Assembly (NCBI GenBank): GCA_945485605.1
Contig: CALYSG010000013.1
Location: 1-18,892, forward strand
Length of the DNA stretch: 18,892 nucleotides
Reading direction: 5' to 3'
Origin: an uncultured Clostridia bacterium
Lineage (GTDB): Bacteria > Bacillota > Clostridia > Oscillospirales > CAG-272
Under the pieces are notes generated by a model. It did no database searches and was not told the origin of the DNA. It saw only the letters and a list, made by a program, of their open reading frames with translations. How positions within the stretch are numbered: position 1 is the first letter of the stretch; each line of letters begins with the position of its first letter. Shown here piece by piece: positions 4,892 through 14,400 of the stretch. A program made the position numbers and the translations under genes.

Positions 4892-6739
4892 ATGGCTGTA
4901 AAGGACAAGAAAAAGGACAAAAAAGAAAAAAAGAAAAAGCTCCCGCTCGGGAGAACGGTCTCAAACATATTTTTCGCCCTGCGACAAGTATGGGAGACCT
5001 CGCCGGGGTACTTCATTTTTTACTACATATCGACAATGCTGTATGCTCCGTTGGACTTTCTGTCGGGCTCATTCCTGCTAAGGCTGATAGTTAACGGGGT
5101 AGAGGACGGCACTCCACGTGAGGCGATAATAACATATCTTGCCGTGATCGCTTCAGTGACTTTGATTATTCATCTTGTCAACAGGTATTACTGGAATGTC
5201 GTCTCGGCGGGAAAGTATCAGCAGATCGGCGCAAGACTTCGGCGCAAGCTCTTCGTAAAAGCCTCCGAGGTCGAGCTTTCCTGCTACGAGACACCCGAGT
5301 TCTACGACAAATATGTGAAGGCGATGGACGAGGCGTTTGACCGCGTGATGAAGGTCATGCAGACGATCGATAACTTCATATGGCGCATGGTGACGCTTCT
5401 CTGCAACTCCTTTCTTATTTTCATAATAGACCCGGTACTGATGGTCTTTGCGTTGCTTCCTCTGCTTCTCGGATTTGTCAGAAAGTGGCGCAACAAACTG
5501 AAACACGATCATATAGCCGCCCGTAAGCCTGTCGAGAGAAGGCAGAAATATGTCAGGAGGACCTTCTATCTCAACGAATACGCAAAGGAAATGCGTATCG
5601 GAAATATGCACACGCATATGGTCGGCGAGCTCGACCGCACTCTGAAGGATTTCTGCGCGCTGATACGCAAGTACGGCTGGAAGCGTGCGATCGCCGACTA
5701 TATCCTCGAGATAGGCGTATCGGTAGTGACGGTTCTCGGAGCAACGCTTTATGCGGTTTGGCGTGCGCTTTCTGACGGCGGAATGTCTATCGGCGACTGT
5801 ATCGTCGTCGTCGAATCCATCTCGGTCATATCATGGGCACTCAGCAACCTTGTTTCGACCTTTGCCGAATTCGGTGAACATTCGCTTTTCCTTGACGACG
5901 TGCGCTTCTTCCTTGACTATGAGCCGAAGATAAAGGATTCCGAAAACGCCGTACCCGCGCCGACCGTATGCGCCGATATCGACCTTGATAAGGTCAGCTT
6001 TCGCTATGAGGGAGCGAAGGAGGATACCCTTCACGATATTTCTCTTCACATCGGCGCAGGAGAGCGGATAGCCCTTGTCGGGCAAAACGGCTCGGGCAAG
6101 ACGACTCTTGTGAAGCTGCTGTTGAGGCTATACGACCCGACGGAGGGGAGCGTGAAGCTCGATGGAAAGGATATAAGGGATTATACGCTGGGCTCCTACC
6201 GTGACGGCTACGCCTGCGTTTTTCAGGATTTTCGGATGTTTTCCATGTCGGTCAGCGATAATGTACTGCTCAGAAACCCCGAAGAGGGCGACACGGAGCT
6301 TGTCGACTACGCCATTCGTGAGAGCGGAGCATATGATCGTGTATCGAAGCTCGACAAAGGTGTCGATACTACGCTGACTCGCGAATTTGACGACAAAGGC
6401 GCGAATCTCTCTGTCGGCGAACAGCAGAAGATAGCACTGGCTCGGGCATTTGCGAGAAAATCACCGATAATCATCCTCGATGAGCCTTCTTCCGCACTCG
6501 ACCCGATCGCCGAACATACTATGTTTGACAATATGATGAAGGCGGCGGAGGGCAGAACGGTGCTTTTCATATCGCACAGACTCTCGTCGGCGGTCGACGC
6601 CGACCGCATCTTCCTTATGGACGGCGGAAGGATCACTGAGGTCGGGACTCACCGCGAGCTTATGGAAAAGGGCGGCAAGTACGCCGAAATGTTCAGACTT
6701 CAAGCCGAAAACTACATCGGAAAGGAGGCGCGCGTATGA
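4892..6739 (+). CDS. ABC exporter half-transporter, subunit 1 (degenerate signature motif)
   Basis: A 615-residue ABC-B type exporter subunit: a Lys-rich cytoplasmic N-terminus (~1-23), a six-helix membrane domain (~30-330) and a C-terminal ATPase. Motifs: Walker A GQNGSGKT (397-404), Q-loop FQDF, signature LSVGE (506-510), Walker B ILDEP with E531, and switch His H562 in SHRLSS. The signature has Val in place of the usual second Gly, whereas subunit 2 has canonical LSGGE, the usual asymmetry of heterodimeric exporters with one weak ATP site. The frame is open back to 4778, but the start at 4892 is clear: AAAAGGAG ends five bases before it, and the upstream codons lie in the attenuator. The last codons overlap the next gene (ATGA), implying translational coupling and a stoichiometric dimer. 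The leader arrangement suggests drug efflux similar to BmrCD; the substrate is unknown. Confidence 0.9.
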   Translation: MAVKDKKKDKKEKKKKLPLGRTVSNIFFALRQVWETSPGYFIFYYISTMLYAPLDFLSGSFLLRLIVNGVEDGTPREAIITYLAVIASVTLIIHLVNRYYWNVVSAGKYQQIGARLRRKLFVKASEVELSCYETPEFYDKYVKAMDEAFDRVMKVMQTIDNFIWRMVTLLCNSFLIFIIDPVLMVFALLPLLLGFVRKWRNKLKHDHIAARKPVERRQKYVRRTFYLNEYAKEMRIGNMHTHMVGELDRTLKDFCALIRKYGWKRAIADYILEIGVSVVTVLGATLYAVWRALSDGGMSIGDCIVVVESISVISWALSNLVSTFAEFGEHSLFLDDVRFFLDYEPKIKDSENAVPAPTVCADIDLDKVSFRYEGAKEDTLHDISLHIGAGERIALVGQNGSGKTTLVKLLLRLYDPTEGSVKLDGKDIRDYTLGSYRDGYACVFQDFRMFSMSVSDNVLLRNPEEGDTELVDYAIRESGAYDRVSKLDKGVDTTLTREFDDKGANLSVGEQQKIALARAFARKSPIIILDEPSSALDPIAEHTMFDNMMKAAEGRTVLFISHRLSSAVDADRIFLMDGGRITEVGTHRELMEKGGKYAEMFRLQAENYIGKEARV

Positions 6740-8916
6740 CCCAAGCTAAGGTTAAGATGAACCGCGACGGCACACCGAAGCAGAGTATGTTAAGGATACT
6801 TAAAAACAACTTCGGAATAGTGGCAAAGGTCGCACGTCTCGGCCCCGATTACCTTATCAGCAATATCATAATGGGCGTGCTTAAAGGGCTGAACGACTCG
6901 GTGAATACGATTTTCTTGCTGAAGCTCTTCAATGCCCTCGACGCAGGCGCCGAATTTGCAGATGTTGCCAAGCTGATAGGGCTGATGGCTCTGTGGTATC
7001 TCTTTTACGTCGCAATATACTGGATACATTTCTATGTTTACAAGCCCTGGTCAAAGCAGAGGCTCGATCTGAAGATGCAGAAGGATCTGTTCCTGAAGGC
7101 GTACAGTATGGATGTTGCCTGCTACGATGATCCCGAGTTCTACAACGACTTCGTTTGGGCAATGGACGAGGCAAGCAAGCGTTCGGATGAAGTGATAGAC
7201 GACATAGGAATGCTTATTAATCGCTTGGTCGGGTTCTCAACGCTCATTACCGTCATATTCACGATAGATATACCCGTGGCGCTTGTGCTCCTTTTCGTAT
7301 CAGTTGTGAATGTCGTTACGAATCAGATCGGCAACCGGCTTGATTATGAGGCGGAAAAGCAGTGGAAGCCAATAAACCGCGTGCGGTCTTACATAAACCG
7401 TGTCTATCAGCTTCAGGACTACTCAAAAGAAATAAGAACGAGCCGTGTGACCGATCTTCTCATGCGCGATTTCGACAAAAACACCGACGAGGCTGTGAAG
7501 CTGTCGAAAAAGTACGGAATGAAGTGGTTTTTGCTTTACGGAATCGGCTTTGACGCGGTCGCGACCGTGGCACAGTTCGGTATACTCTTTTATATGTTCG
7601 GTAAGCTCGAAAGCGGGCTTGTGATGATCGGAGCCTTCGCCGCGAGTGTCAATGTTATATGGCGTATACGCTGGCAGCTTGTTGACTTTGTGCAGAGGGT
7701 GGCAAAGTTCCCGAAACATTCGCTTTTTCTTGAAAAGTATTACGGTTTCCTCGCTTACGAGCCGAAGATAAAGACCGGAGATGTCAAAGTCCCCGAGCTT
7801 TCGTCGCTTGAGCTGCGCGATGTATCGTTTACCTATGACTTCTCAGATAAGCCGAAGTTTGAATGGCACGATGCCGACTGGGAAAAACCGAAGGCTGAAC
7901 ATTCTTCGGCGGAGGCACTGAAGAACGTCTCGCTGAAGCTCTCAAAGGGAGAGAAGATCGCCATTGTCGGCTATAACGGAGCGGGAAAGACGACACTGAT
8001 AAAGCTGCTTATGAGACTTTACGATCCGACCGAGGGACAGATACTCATGAACGGCAGAAATATACGGGAATACGAGCTTGACGCTTACCGTGAGAAGATC
8101 GGTGTGGTATTTCAGGATTTCAAGATCTACGCTGCGAGCATTGCTGAGAATGTAATGAACGGCGACTACGATCCAGAACGCGATCGCGAGAAGGTTCTCT
8201 GTGCGCTTGATGCGGCGGGCTTCTCGGAAAAGCTCTCCGAGCTTGAAGGCGGTATCGATACGCCTCTTACCCGCGAATTTGATAAGAAGGGCACGAACCT
8301 TTCGGGCGGTGAAGGGCAGAAGGTCGCGATTGCAAGGGTGTTTGCCCGCGACTACGAGCTGATCATTATGGATGAACCTTCATCGGCACTCGATCCGATA
8401 GCCGAATACGAGCTGAACAATTCGATTCTTGAATATGCCGCAGACAAGACGGTCATCTTCATATCACACAGACTTTCGACGACGCGCATGGCGGACAGGA
8501 TCTATATGTTCGACAGCGGCAGACTCGTCGAGGTCGGTTCACACGACGAGCTTATGGAGAAAAACGGCAAGTACGCCGAGATGTTCAGACTTCAGGCTGA
8601 AAAATACAATAATGAAAAAACGGCTGTCCCGGATGCCTGTACAGGCATCCGGGACAGCATTATTTACACAAAAGAAAAAAGCACACCGAAGTGTGCTTTT
8701 TGGTGCGAGAAACGGGACTTGAACCCGTACGGTGTAACCACACGCCCCTCAAACGTGCGCGTCTGCCAGTTCCGCCACTCTCGCGTGCCGCCGTTTTCAG
8801 ACAACGATATTATTATACTCGCTTTCGGAGAATTGTCAAGAGGTTTCGGAAAAATTCTCGTAAAAACTTTCAATTTTTCTTTGGGCTCAGAAAACAGTTG
8901 CAATTCCGCTGAATAA
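6736..8916 (+). CDS. ABC exporter half-transporter, subunit 2 (stop codon lost, extended frame)
   Basis: Partner of subunit 1, with an ATGA start/stop overlap. Six-helix membrane domain at ~30-350, a charged insert (EWHDADWEKPKAEHSS) after the first ATPase strand, then Walker A GYNGAGKT (412-419), Q-loop FQDF, canonical signature LSGGE (522-526), Walker B IMDEP with E547, and switch H578. The family normally ends near LQAEKY (8610). Here the frame runs ~100 residues further, through a 36-base palindrome, a terminator and antisense through a whole tRNA-Leu unit, to TAA at 8914. At 8610-8615 a tandem TAATGA lies one base out of phase: one extra A in the five-A run at 8600-8604 would put it in frame and end the protein at about 624 residues. 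The tail is therefore probably an artefact of a one-base loss, either real or from sequencing. Confidence 0.88.
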   Translation: MTQAKVKMNRDGTPKQSMLRILKNNFGIVAKVARLGPDYLISNIIMGVLKGLNDSVNTIFLLKLFNALDAGAEFADVAKLIGLMALWYLFYVAIYWIHFYVYKPWSKQRLDLKMQKDLFLKAYSMDVACYDDPEFYNDFVWAMDEASKRSDEVIDDIGMLINRLVGFSTLITVIFTIDIPVALVLLFVSVVNVVTNQIGNRLDYEAEKQWKPINRVRSYINRVYQLQDYSKEIRTSRVTDLLMRDFDKNTDEAVKLSKKYGMKWFLLYGIGFDAVATVAQFGILFYMFGKLESGLVMIGAFAASVNVIWRIRWQLVDFVQRVAKFPKHSLFLEKYYGFLAYEPKIKTGDVKVPELSSLELRDVSFTYDFSDKPKFEWHDADWEKPKAEHSSAEALKNVSLKLSKGEKIAIVGYNGAGKTTLIKLLMRLYDPTEGQILMNGRNIREYELDAYREKIGVVFQDFKIYAASIAENVMNGDYDPERDREKVLCALDAAGFSEKLSELEGGIDTPLTREFDKKGTNLSGGEGQKVAIARVFARDYELIIMDEPSSALDPIAEYELNNSILEYAADKTVIFISHRLSTTRMADRIYMFDSGRLVEVGSHDELMEKNGKYAEMFRLQAEKYNNEKTAVPDACTGIRDSIIYTKEKSTPKCAFWCEKRDLNPYGVTTRPSNVRVCQFRHSRVPPFSDNDIIILAFGELSRGFGKILVKTFNFSLGSENSCNSAE
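8623..8658. terminator. 36-base perfect palindrome, probable exporter operon terminator
   Basis: A perfect palindrome able to form a 16-bp stem with a GTAC loop. ATTATTT follows on the plus strand, and CGTTTTTT follows on the minus strand, so it can act in both directions. It sits just after the expected end of exporter subunit 2 and would be unusual as coding sequence. Confidence 0.7.
8675..8701. terminator. Terminator of the tRNA-Leu gene (also works rightward)
   Basis: A six-bp stem GCACAC/GTGTGC at 8681-8696 has a UUCG loop when read on the minus strand, followed there by six T (8675-8680). It starts right after the encoded CCA of the tRNA. Read on the plus strand it is followed by TTTTT, so it can back up the exporter terminator. 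Confidence 0.85.
8701..8784 (-). tRNA. tRNA-Leu (anticodon GAG)
   Basis: An 84-base class II tRNA with CCA encoded. The acceptor arm GCGAGAG pairs with TTCTCGC (one G-T) and the discriminator base is A. The D-arm contains GGCAGAC, the anticodon stem CACGT/GCGTG (one T-G pair) encloses the loop TTGAGGG with anticodon GAG, there is a variable arm, and the T-arm GGGTTCAAGTCCC is canonical. It reads CUC and CUU. The gene has its own consensus promoter and terminator and lies wholly inside the extended reading frame of exporter subunit 2 on the other strand. Confidence 0.96.
8812..8839 (-). promoter_or_regulatory. Sigma-70 promoter of the tRNA-Leu gene
   Basis: On the minus strand, TTGACA (8834-8839) and TATAAT (8812-8817) are both perfect, with 16 bases between them. 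The predicted start is near 8805, about 20 bases ahead of the mature tRNA. Confidence 0.85.
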
Positions 8917-8926
8917 ATAGTATAAT
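8898..8926 (+). promoter_or_regulatory. Promoter of the yjjG-like/murB/whiA/dnaE operon
   Basis: TTGCAA (8898-8903) and TATAAT (8921-8926) are separated by 17 bases. The predicted start is near 8933, giving a ~20-base leader with CGGAG before the ATG at 8953. Confidence 0.75.
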
Positions 8927-8952
8927 ATATAAAAATACTACGGAGTTATAAT

Positions 8953-9648
8953 ATGGCAGGATACAAATTTATTCTCTTCGACGCCGACAATACGCTTTTT
9001 GACTTTACCCGTTCCGAGCGTGAGGCTGTCGCTGAGACTTTGCGCGATTTCGGATTTATACCCACCGATTCGGTCATTGACGATTACAGCCGTATAAATC
9101 AATCGCTATGGGAAAAGCTCGAGCGCGGAGAGACCGAAAAGCAAAGGCTCAGAGTTGAGCGTTTCGAACTTCTTTTTGAGAAAGAAGGCTATGATCTTAG
9201 TAAAGCGCAGGATGCCTCCGACCGATATTCCGAGCGTCTCTCGACAAAGGCGTATCTTATTGACGGTGCGCGGGAAATACTTGAGGATCTCGCACCATGC
9301 GCCGAGCTTTACATCGTGACGAACGGGATAAAGAAAATACAGGAATCACGGTTTGCCGCCTCGGGACTCGGAAGATTTATAAGGGCTTCCTTCATTTCGG
9401 AAGAAATGGGGTTTGAAAAGCCGGACGCTCGCTTCTTTGACGAGGTTGAGCGGTGTATTCCGGGTTTTGCAAGAGCAGATGCGCTCGTTGTCGGGGACTC
9501 TCTCACTTCGGATATACGCGGCGGGATCAACGCAGGGATCGACACCTGCTGGTTTAATCCGAAACATAAGCCAATGCCGGAGAATATGAGCATAAATTAC
9601 GTTATCGGAAGCCTTTCGGAACTCAAAAATATAATTTGCGGAGGTTAA
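8953..9648 (+). CDS. YjjG-like HAD-superfamily pyrimidine nucleotidase
   Basis: A 231-residue cytoplasmic HAD-superfamily phosphatase with a helical C1 cap, closest in appearance to the YjjG/YfnB group, which removes phosphate from (d)UMP, dTMP and non-canonical pyrimidine nucleotides. The motifs are intact: FDADNTLFDF with nucleophile D10 and acid/base D12, IVTNG, FEKPD (Lys of motif III) and VGDSLTSDI. The cap lies at ~15-95. ACGGAG, about eight bases upstream, supports the ATG at 8953. It is first in an operon, and murB follows after four bases with its ribosome site (GCGGAGG) inside the last codons of this gene. Low-level 'house-cleaning' of damaged nucleotides would suit the position beside dnaE, but the link is inference. 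Another HAD (phosphoglycolate-type) activity cannot be excluded. Confidence 0.85.
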   Translation: MAGYKFILFDADNTLFDFTRSEREAVAETLRDFGFIPTDSVIDDYSRINQSLWEKLERGETEKQRLRVERFELLFEKEGYDLSKAQDASDRYSERLSTKAYLIDGAREILEDLAPCAELYIVTNGIKKIQESRFAASGLGRFIRASFISEEMGFEKPDARFFDEVERCIPGFARADALVVGDSLTSDIRGGINAGIDTCWFNPKHKPMPENMSINYVIGSLSELKNIICGG

Positions 9649-9652
9649 AATC

Positions 9653-10570
9653 ATGGATAAATACAGTCGTGTAGCGGAGATGCTATCTGCAAAGGGAATA
9701 AAAATATTTGAAAACGAACCGCTCGCACCCCATTCGACCTTCCGCATCGGCGGTGCGGCAAGGCTCGCTGCCATGCCCGACAGCACCGAAATGATCATAG
9801 ATGCCGTAAAAGCGGCAAAGGAAGAAGAACTTGACTTTATTGTCATCGGGAACGGCAGCAATGTCCTTTTCTCCGACAAGGGTTTTGACGGACTTGTGAT
9901 CTTCACAAGATCCGCTGATTCGGTCGTAATTAAGGGCAACAGAGTATTCGCAGACGCGGGTGCGCCATTTACAAAGCTCGCAGTGACTGTGAAGAATGCC
10001 GGACTTACGGGACTTGAGTTTGCTTACGGTATCCCCGGAAGCGTCGGAGGCGCCGTTTATATGAACGCTGGGGCTTACAACGGAGAGGCATCTCAGGTCG
10101 TCGCCTCGAGTACGGCTTACGACGATCTCACCGGAGAGGTCCGCATGATAAGCAAAGAAGAGCATAACTTCGGTTATCGCACGAGCGTGTATTCTCAGAA
10201 TAAGGACAGGCTTACAGTGCTTTCGGCTGAATTCGAGCTGAAAGAAGGTGACAGCGCGGCAATATGGGAAACCATGCAGGACCTTATTCGTCGCCGTCGC
10301 GAGAAACAGCCGCTTGAATACCCGAATGCCGGAAGCGTTTTCAAGCGTCCGCAGGGCTACTTCGTCGGTAAGCTGATCACCGACGCGGGACTAAAGGGCT
10401 ATACTATCGGAGGAGCTCAGGTCTCCGAAAAGCACGCGGGCTTCATAATCAATAGGGGCGGTGCTACCGCCGAGGATGTTCTGCGTCTTGTCGAACATAT
10501 TCAGAATACGGTGCATGAGCAGTTCGGAGTTTCCCTCGAATGTGAGATAAACTTCAAAGGGAAGAGGTGA
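9653..10570 (+). CDS. murB: UDP-N-acetylenolpyruvoylglucosamine reductase
   Basis: A 305-residue FAD enzyme that reduces UDP-GlcNAc-enolpyruvate to UDP-MurNAc with NADPH, the second committed step of peptidoglycan precursor synthesis in the cytoplasm. The FAD-binding region is clear: HSTFRIGGAARL, VIGNGSNVLFSDKGFDG and GLEFAYGIPGSVGGAVYMNAG. The YRTSVY motif marks the shorter type II MurB common in Gram-positives. The catalytic Ser is S228 in NAGSVFKRP, and the conserved C-terminal LECEI holds the Glu expected in the active site. The length is normal. The start ATG at 9653 has GGAGG nine bases ahead. The TGA stop lies within the AGAGGTGA ribosome site of whiA, so the two genes are tightly coupled. 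Essential for cell-wall growth. Confidence 0.97.
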   Translation: MDKYSRVAEMLSAKGIKIFENEPLAPHSTFRIGGAARLAAMPDSTEMIIDAVKAAKEEELDFIVIGNGSNVLFSDKGFDGLVIFTRSADSVVIKGNRVFADAGAPFTKLAVTVKNAGLTGLEFAYGIPGSVGGAVYMNAGAYNGEASQVVASSTAYDDLTGEVRMISKEEHNFGYRTSVYSQNKDRLTVLSAEFELKEGDSAAIWETMQDLIRRRREKQPLEYPNAGSVFKRPQGYFVGKLITDAGLKGYTIGGAQVSEKHAGFIINRGGATAEDVLRLVEHIQNTVHEQFGVSLECEINFKGKR

Positions 10571-10573
10571 CCT

Positions 10574-11461
10574 ATGTCTTTTTCTACCGACACAAAAGCC
10601 GAGCTTTCCGCATTGCCGATAAAGAAAAAGTGTTGCAAAAGGGCTTACGCCGCCGGTTTGCTTTTTGATGCCGATACCGACGGCGAGAGCAGAGCGTTGG
10701 GATTTTATCAGAACCTCTATACAGCACAGGTTGCGCAGAAGGCTATCGCATCGGTGTTCGGCTCGAATGCTGTTACGTTTTCTCCGGTCGTGGAGGGAAA
10801 GGGATTCGTCCTTGCCGTAAGCGCTTCCGAAGTTGCCGAGCTTATCTCCGATATGGCGCGATACGGGGTCGACGCGATCGTAGGCTTTTCCTGCGAGGAG
10901 TGTGCCGGCAGTTTCCTTCGCGGACTTTTTATCGCGTCGGGAAGCCTTACATCTCCGGAACGTCAATATCATCTTGAGTTCACTTTAAAAAACAGTGATC
11001 GTGCAGAGACGCTTTCGGCGTTCCTGTGCGATTACGCGTCGCCGCCTACCGTCAGAAGGCGCGACGGTTCTGCAGGTTTGATATATAAAAGCAGTGCAAA
11101 AATAGAGGATTTTCTTTCATCGGTTGGCGCGGTCCAGGCATACTTTGCACTCTTGAACGGTAAGATAACGCGCGAGATAAGGAACGATGTCAACCGTTCG
11201 ACGAACTGTATGACGAAAAACATAGCAAAGGCTGTCGCGGCGTCGAGGGCGCAAATTGCGGCTCTTGAAGCTCTCGAAAGATCCGGGGAGTGCGACAAGC
11301 TTTCTCCTGAGCTTCGCGAGACGGCGCAGCTGAGGCTTCTTTACCCCGAGATCCCGCTCGCGGAGCTTGGAGCGAGGCACTGCCCACCTATATCGAAATC
11401 CGGAGTCAACCACAGAATGGCAAGGCTGATGGCTATTGCCGAAGGTATCAAAAAAGACTGA
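10574..11461 (+). CDS. whiA: WhiA-type DNA-binding protein
   Basis: A 295-residue WhiA homologue: an N-terminal LAGLIDADG-homing-endonuclease-like domain without nuclease activity (~10-205) fused to a C-terminal helix-turn-helix (~220-290). Visible family signatures are CCKRAYAAGLLFDADTDG near residue 20, SFLRGLFIASGSL with YHLEF in the middle, NCMTKNIAKAVAASRAQI, and the C-terminal LRLLYPEIPLAELG with ISKSGVNHRMARL. WhiA controls sporulation/division genes in actinomycetes and influences division and chromosome segregation in Bacillus; in Firmicutes it usually sits beside rapZ and yvcK. Here it directly follows murB (3-base gap), and the dnaE start lies 21 bases downstream, so rapZ and yvcK are absent from this locus. 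Full length, with no unusual features. Confidence 0.95.
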   Translation: MSFSTDTKAELSALPIKKKCCKRAYAAGLLFDADTDGESRALGFYQNLYTAQVAQKAIASVFGSNAVTFSPVVEGKGFVLAVSASEVAELISDMARYGVDAIVGFSCEECAGSFLRGLFIASGSLTSPERQYHLEFTLKNSDRAETLSAFLCDYASPPTVRRRDGSAGLIYKSSAKIEDFLSSVGAVQAYFALLNGKITREIRNDVNRSTNCMTKNIAKAVAASRAQIAALEALERSGECDKLSPELRETAQLRLLYPEIPLAELGARHCPPISKSGVNHRMARLMAIAEGIKKD

Positions 11462-11482
11462 AACGAAAGGGGAGGGTAGAAC

Positions 11483-14400
11483 GTGGGCTTTGTTCATCTT
11501 CATCTTCACAGTGAATACAGCTTGCTTGACGGTGCTTGCCGTATAGTCGACATTCCGAAGCGCGCTGCCGAGTGCGGGCATACCGCAGTTGCCCTCACCG
11601 ATCACGGAAATATGTTCGGTGCGGTCGCCTTTTACCGTGCCTGCAAAAAGTCGGGCATTAAGCCCATAATAGGCTGTGAGGTCTACGTATCCGAATCGGG
11701 GCATCTTTCTCGTACAGGCGGAGAAGGTTCTGCACAGCATCTCGTACTGCTTTGCAAAAATGAAAAAGGCTATAAAAACCTTATCAAGTTAGTGTCGCTC
11801 GGCTTCACCGAGGGCTTTTATTCGCGCCCTCGGATAGATGATGACCTGCTTTCGGAACACGCAGAAGGGCTGATCGCCCTTTCCGGCTGTCTCTCCGGAA
11901 GAATACCGCATTTTTTGCTTGCGGGCGACTTTGAGAGCGCAAAGGCGGCGGCACTGAAATATTCGGAAATATTCGGCAGGGATAGCTTCTATATCGAGCT
12001 TCAGGATCACGGAAACAGCGATCAGAAGCAGATATTGTCCGAGCTCATACGGCTCGCAAAGGAGTGCGACCTGCAGACGGTCGCCACGAACGACTGTCAT
12101 TACCTTTACCGTGAGGATGCAAATACGCAGGCGGTAATGATGTGCATAGCTACCGGCAGAACGGTCGCCGACGGTCGCGCCCGTGGATTTGAGAGCGACG
12201 AGCTTTATTATAAGTCGACCGGTGAGATGGAGAGGCTTTTCGCTTTCTGCCCGGAGTCTGTAAGCAATACGGAAAAAATCGCCGAGCAGTGCAACTTTGA
12301 TTTTGACTTTACGAAGACATTTTTACCTTCATTTGAATGCCCGGGAGGCGAGAAGGCGTCTGAATACCTTGAAAAACTCGCTTACGAGGGATTTTCAAAG
12401 CGTGAAGAAAAGGGTGAGACCGATTTCTCACGAGCCTCACGTGAAGAATATCTCGACCGAATACGCTACGAGCTGTCAGTGATAGAGAACATGGGATATT
12501 CGGACTATTTTCTGATAGTTCAGGATTATGTTAATTACGCTAAATCGGAGAAAATTCCCGTAGGACCCGGCAGAGGCTCGGGCGCGGGAAGTATTGTAGC
12601 ATATTGTCTTGGGATCACAGACGTCGATCCTATGAGGTACGATCTGCTTTTCGAGCGATTTCTCAATCCGGAGCGAGTAAGTATGCCGGATATCGACGTA
12701 GATTTTTGTTACAACCGACGAGGCGAGGTGATAGATTATGTCTCACATCGCTATGGAGCAGAGCGTGTATCGCAGATAATAACTTTCGGAACGCTTGCGG
12801 CAAAGGCTGCGATACGCGATGTCGGGCGGGCACTCGGGCTTCCGTATTCAAACGTTGATGCGGTAGCAAAGGCAGTCCCGCAGGCACTTGACGTGACGCT
12901 TGACGATGCTGTGAAGACTCCATCGTTCAGGGAGCTTTATGAGTCCTCCGAGGTTACGAGATCACTTGTTGATACGGCACGTAAGCTCGAGGGGATGCCG
13001 CGAAATATCTCGATACACGCGGCGGGAGTCGTTATAACCGAGAAGCCGGTGAGCGACTACGTGCCTCTTGCAGTAAGCGGGGGCACGGTCGTGACGCAAT
13101 ATGATATGGATACGATAGCGTCACTCGGTTTGCTGAAATTTGACTTTCTCGCGCTTCGTTATCTTACTATTGCCGCCGGTGCCGAAAATCAGATAAGAGA
13201 AACTGATCCCGATTTTTCGCTCGAAAAGCTGCCGCTTGACGATAAGAAGACCTATTCGATGATTTCGGCAGGTGATACCTCCGGCGTCTTTCAGCTTGAA
13301 TCGGCGGGGATGAAGTCTATGCTTTCCGAAATGAAGCCGAACTGTATTGACGATATATTGGCGGCGATAGCCCTCTACCGTCCCGGTCCGATGGAGTCTA
13401 TCCCTCGATTTATCGAGTGCCGCCGCGATCCGTCAAAGATAGTTTATCCGTCACCTCTGCTTAAGCCCGTGCTTGAATCCACCTTCGGCTGTATCGTATA
13501 TCAGGAGCAGGTAATGAGCATTCTGAGGATCCTTGCGGGTTATACCTACGGTCACGCGGATATCGTACGGCGAGCTATGTCAAAGAAAAAATCCGATGTG
13601 CTTGAGGCTGAACGAGGCAGCTTTGTTTCGGGGGCTGCAGGCAACGGCATGACCGAAGAAGACGCAAACGTGCTCTTTGACAGCATTGCCGCTTTTGCAA
13701 ATTATGCGTTCAATAAGAGCCATGCTGCGGCGTATGCGCTCATATCGTACAGAACGGCGTATCTTAAGGCTCACTACGCGAAGGAATACTTTGCCGCGAT
13801 GCTTACCTCGGTTCTCGGGAATCAGCCGAAGACTGCCGAATATATTGCCGAATGTCACAGGCACGGAATAGAAGTCTTGCCCCCCGATATAAACGAATCG
13901 GGTCTGACCTTCTGCGCGGCGGGGAAGAATATAAGGTTCGGACTTTTAGCTCTGAAGAACGTCGGAAAGCAGTTTGCCGAGGCCATAATCTCCGAAAGAA
14001 GCCGCAGACCTTACGCATCATTCGAGGATTTCGTAGAAAGGCTTAGCGATACCGAGCTCAACAAGCGACAGATCGAAGCTCTCATAAAGGCGGGAACATT
14101 CGACACGCTCGGAGTTTACCGAAGTCGACTGCTCGCCGGGTATGAGGCACTGATAGATCAGGTGAACCGCAGAAACCGATCAAACCTTGACGGTCAGCTC
14201 GATATGTTTTCTTCGGTGGCGGGGGACCGGGGTATAATGCGATTTGAATATCCGCAGAAACCCGATCTCTCGCTTCGTGAGAAGCTGATGCTCGAAAAGG
14301 AATGCTCGGGAATGTATTTTTCGGGGTATATGACCGACGGATATTCGGATTGTATAGCCTCGCTCGGGACCGTTCAGATAGGTGATGTTTTACGCGAGCC

